From NCBI RefSeq assembly GCF_037038585.1, contig NC_092522.1, positions 124,788,661 to 124,852,660 of the forward strand: 64,000 nt of DNA. Direction: 5' to 3'. Position 1 is the first letter of the stretch, and each line of letters opens with the position of its first letter. The translations under genes were made by a program, and so were the position numbers. This document shows positions 63,973 through 64,000 of the stretch, piece by piece. The notes beneath the pieces were generated by a model, which was not told where the DNA came from, did not search any database, and saw only the letters and a program-made list of their open reading frames with translations. Source of the DNA: Patagioenas fasciata (Eukaryota > Chordata > Aves > Columbiformes > Columbidae).

Positions 63973-64000
63973 TCTTTCTTCTCGGCCCCTTTTAAGCACT

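Overview
The window is nuclear DNA from a bird. The evidence is the dense load of CR1 LINE 3' ends, LTR pieces of avian ERVL type, GC-rich minisatellites, and intron-containing genes whose spliced products closely match vertebrate families. The species cannot be named from sequence alone. Comparisons with human proteins are from memory.

Layout from left to right. 835-20838 (minus): ESCO2, the cohesin acetyltransferase, with ten exons visible; its last exon lies off the left edge. 20825-21107: ESCO2 promoter with three CCAAT boxes, a CHR-like site and an inverted pair of ZNF143-type sites. 22285-22545: CCDC25 promoter with a cluster of NRF1 palindromes. 22546-34108 (plus): CCDC25, complete in nine coding exons. 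35540-39010: two large minisatellite arrays fill most of the gap between CCDC25 and SCARA3, which are transcribed towards each other. 39730-46841 (minus): SCARA3, complete in six coding exons, with a 1.3 kb heptamer array in intron 1. 47340-50870: a minisatellite and stacked CR1 copies. 50839-53688 (minus): one uninterrupted 949-codon retroviral pol-like frame with no gag, env or LTRs recognised around it. 55011-62355 (plus): CLU (clusterin), complete, with its conserved CLE heat-shock-like promoter element, a TATA box and minisatellite-filled introns. 63185-63654 (minus): last exon of SLC35F6, running off the right edge.

All five genes are ordinary single-copy vertebrate loci. The order ESCO2-CCDC25-SCARA3-CLU matches the human 8p21 block, while SLC35F6 is on 2p23 in human, so the tail-to-tail CLU/SLC35F6 junction marks a lineage difference. 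ESCO2/CCDC25 and the pol-like frame/CLU are each head-to-head across GC-rich DNA.

The best candidate for something undescribed is the long pol-like frame beside CLU. It looks like a retroviral pol region that has stayed open as one frame and may have been taken over by the host. Other points worth a second look are the NRF1 and ZNF143 site arrays, a CR1 ending 14 bp before a CLU exon, the nearly T-free tract in ESCO2 intron 3, and the minisatellites.
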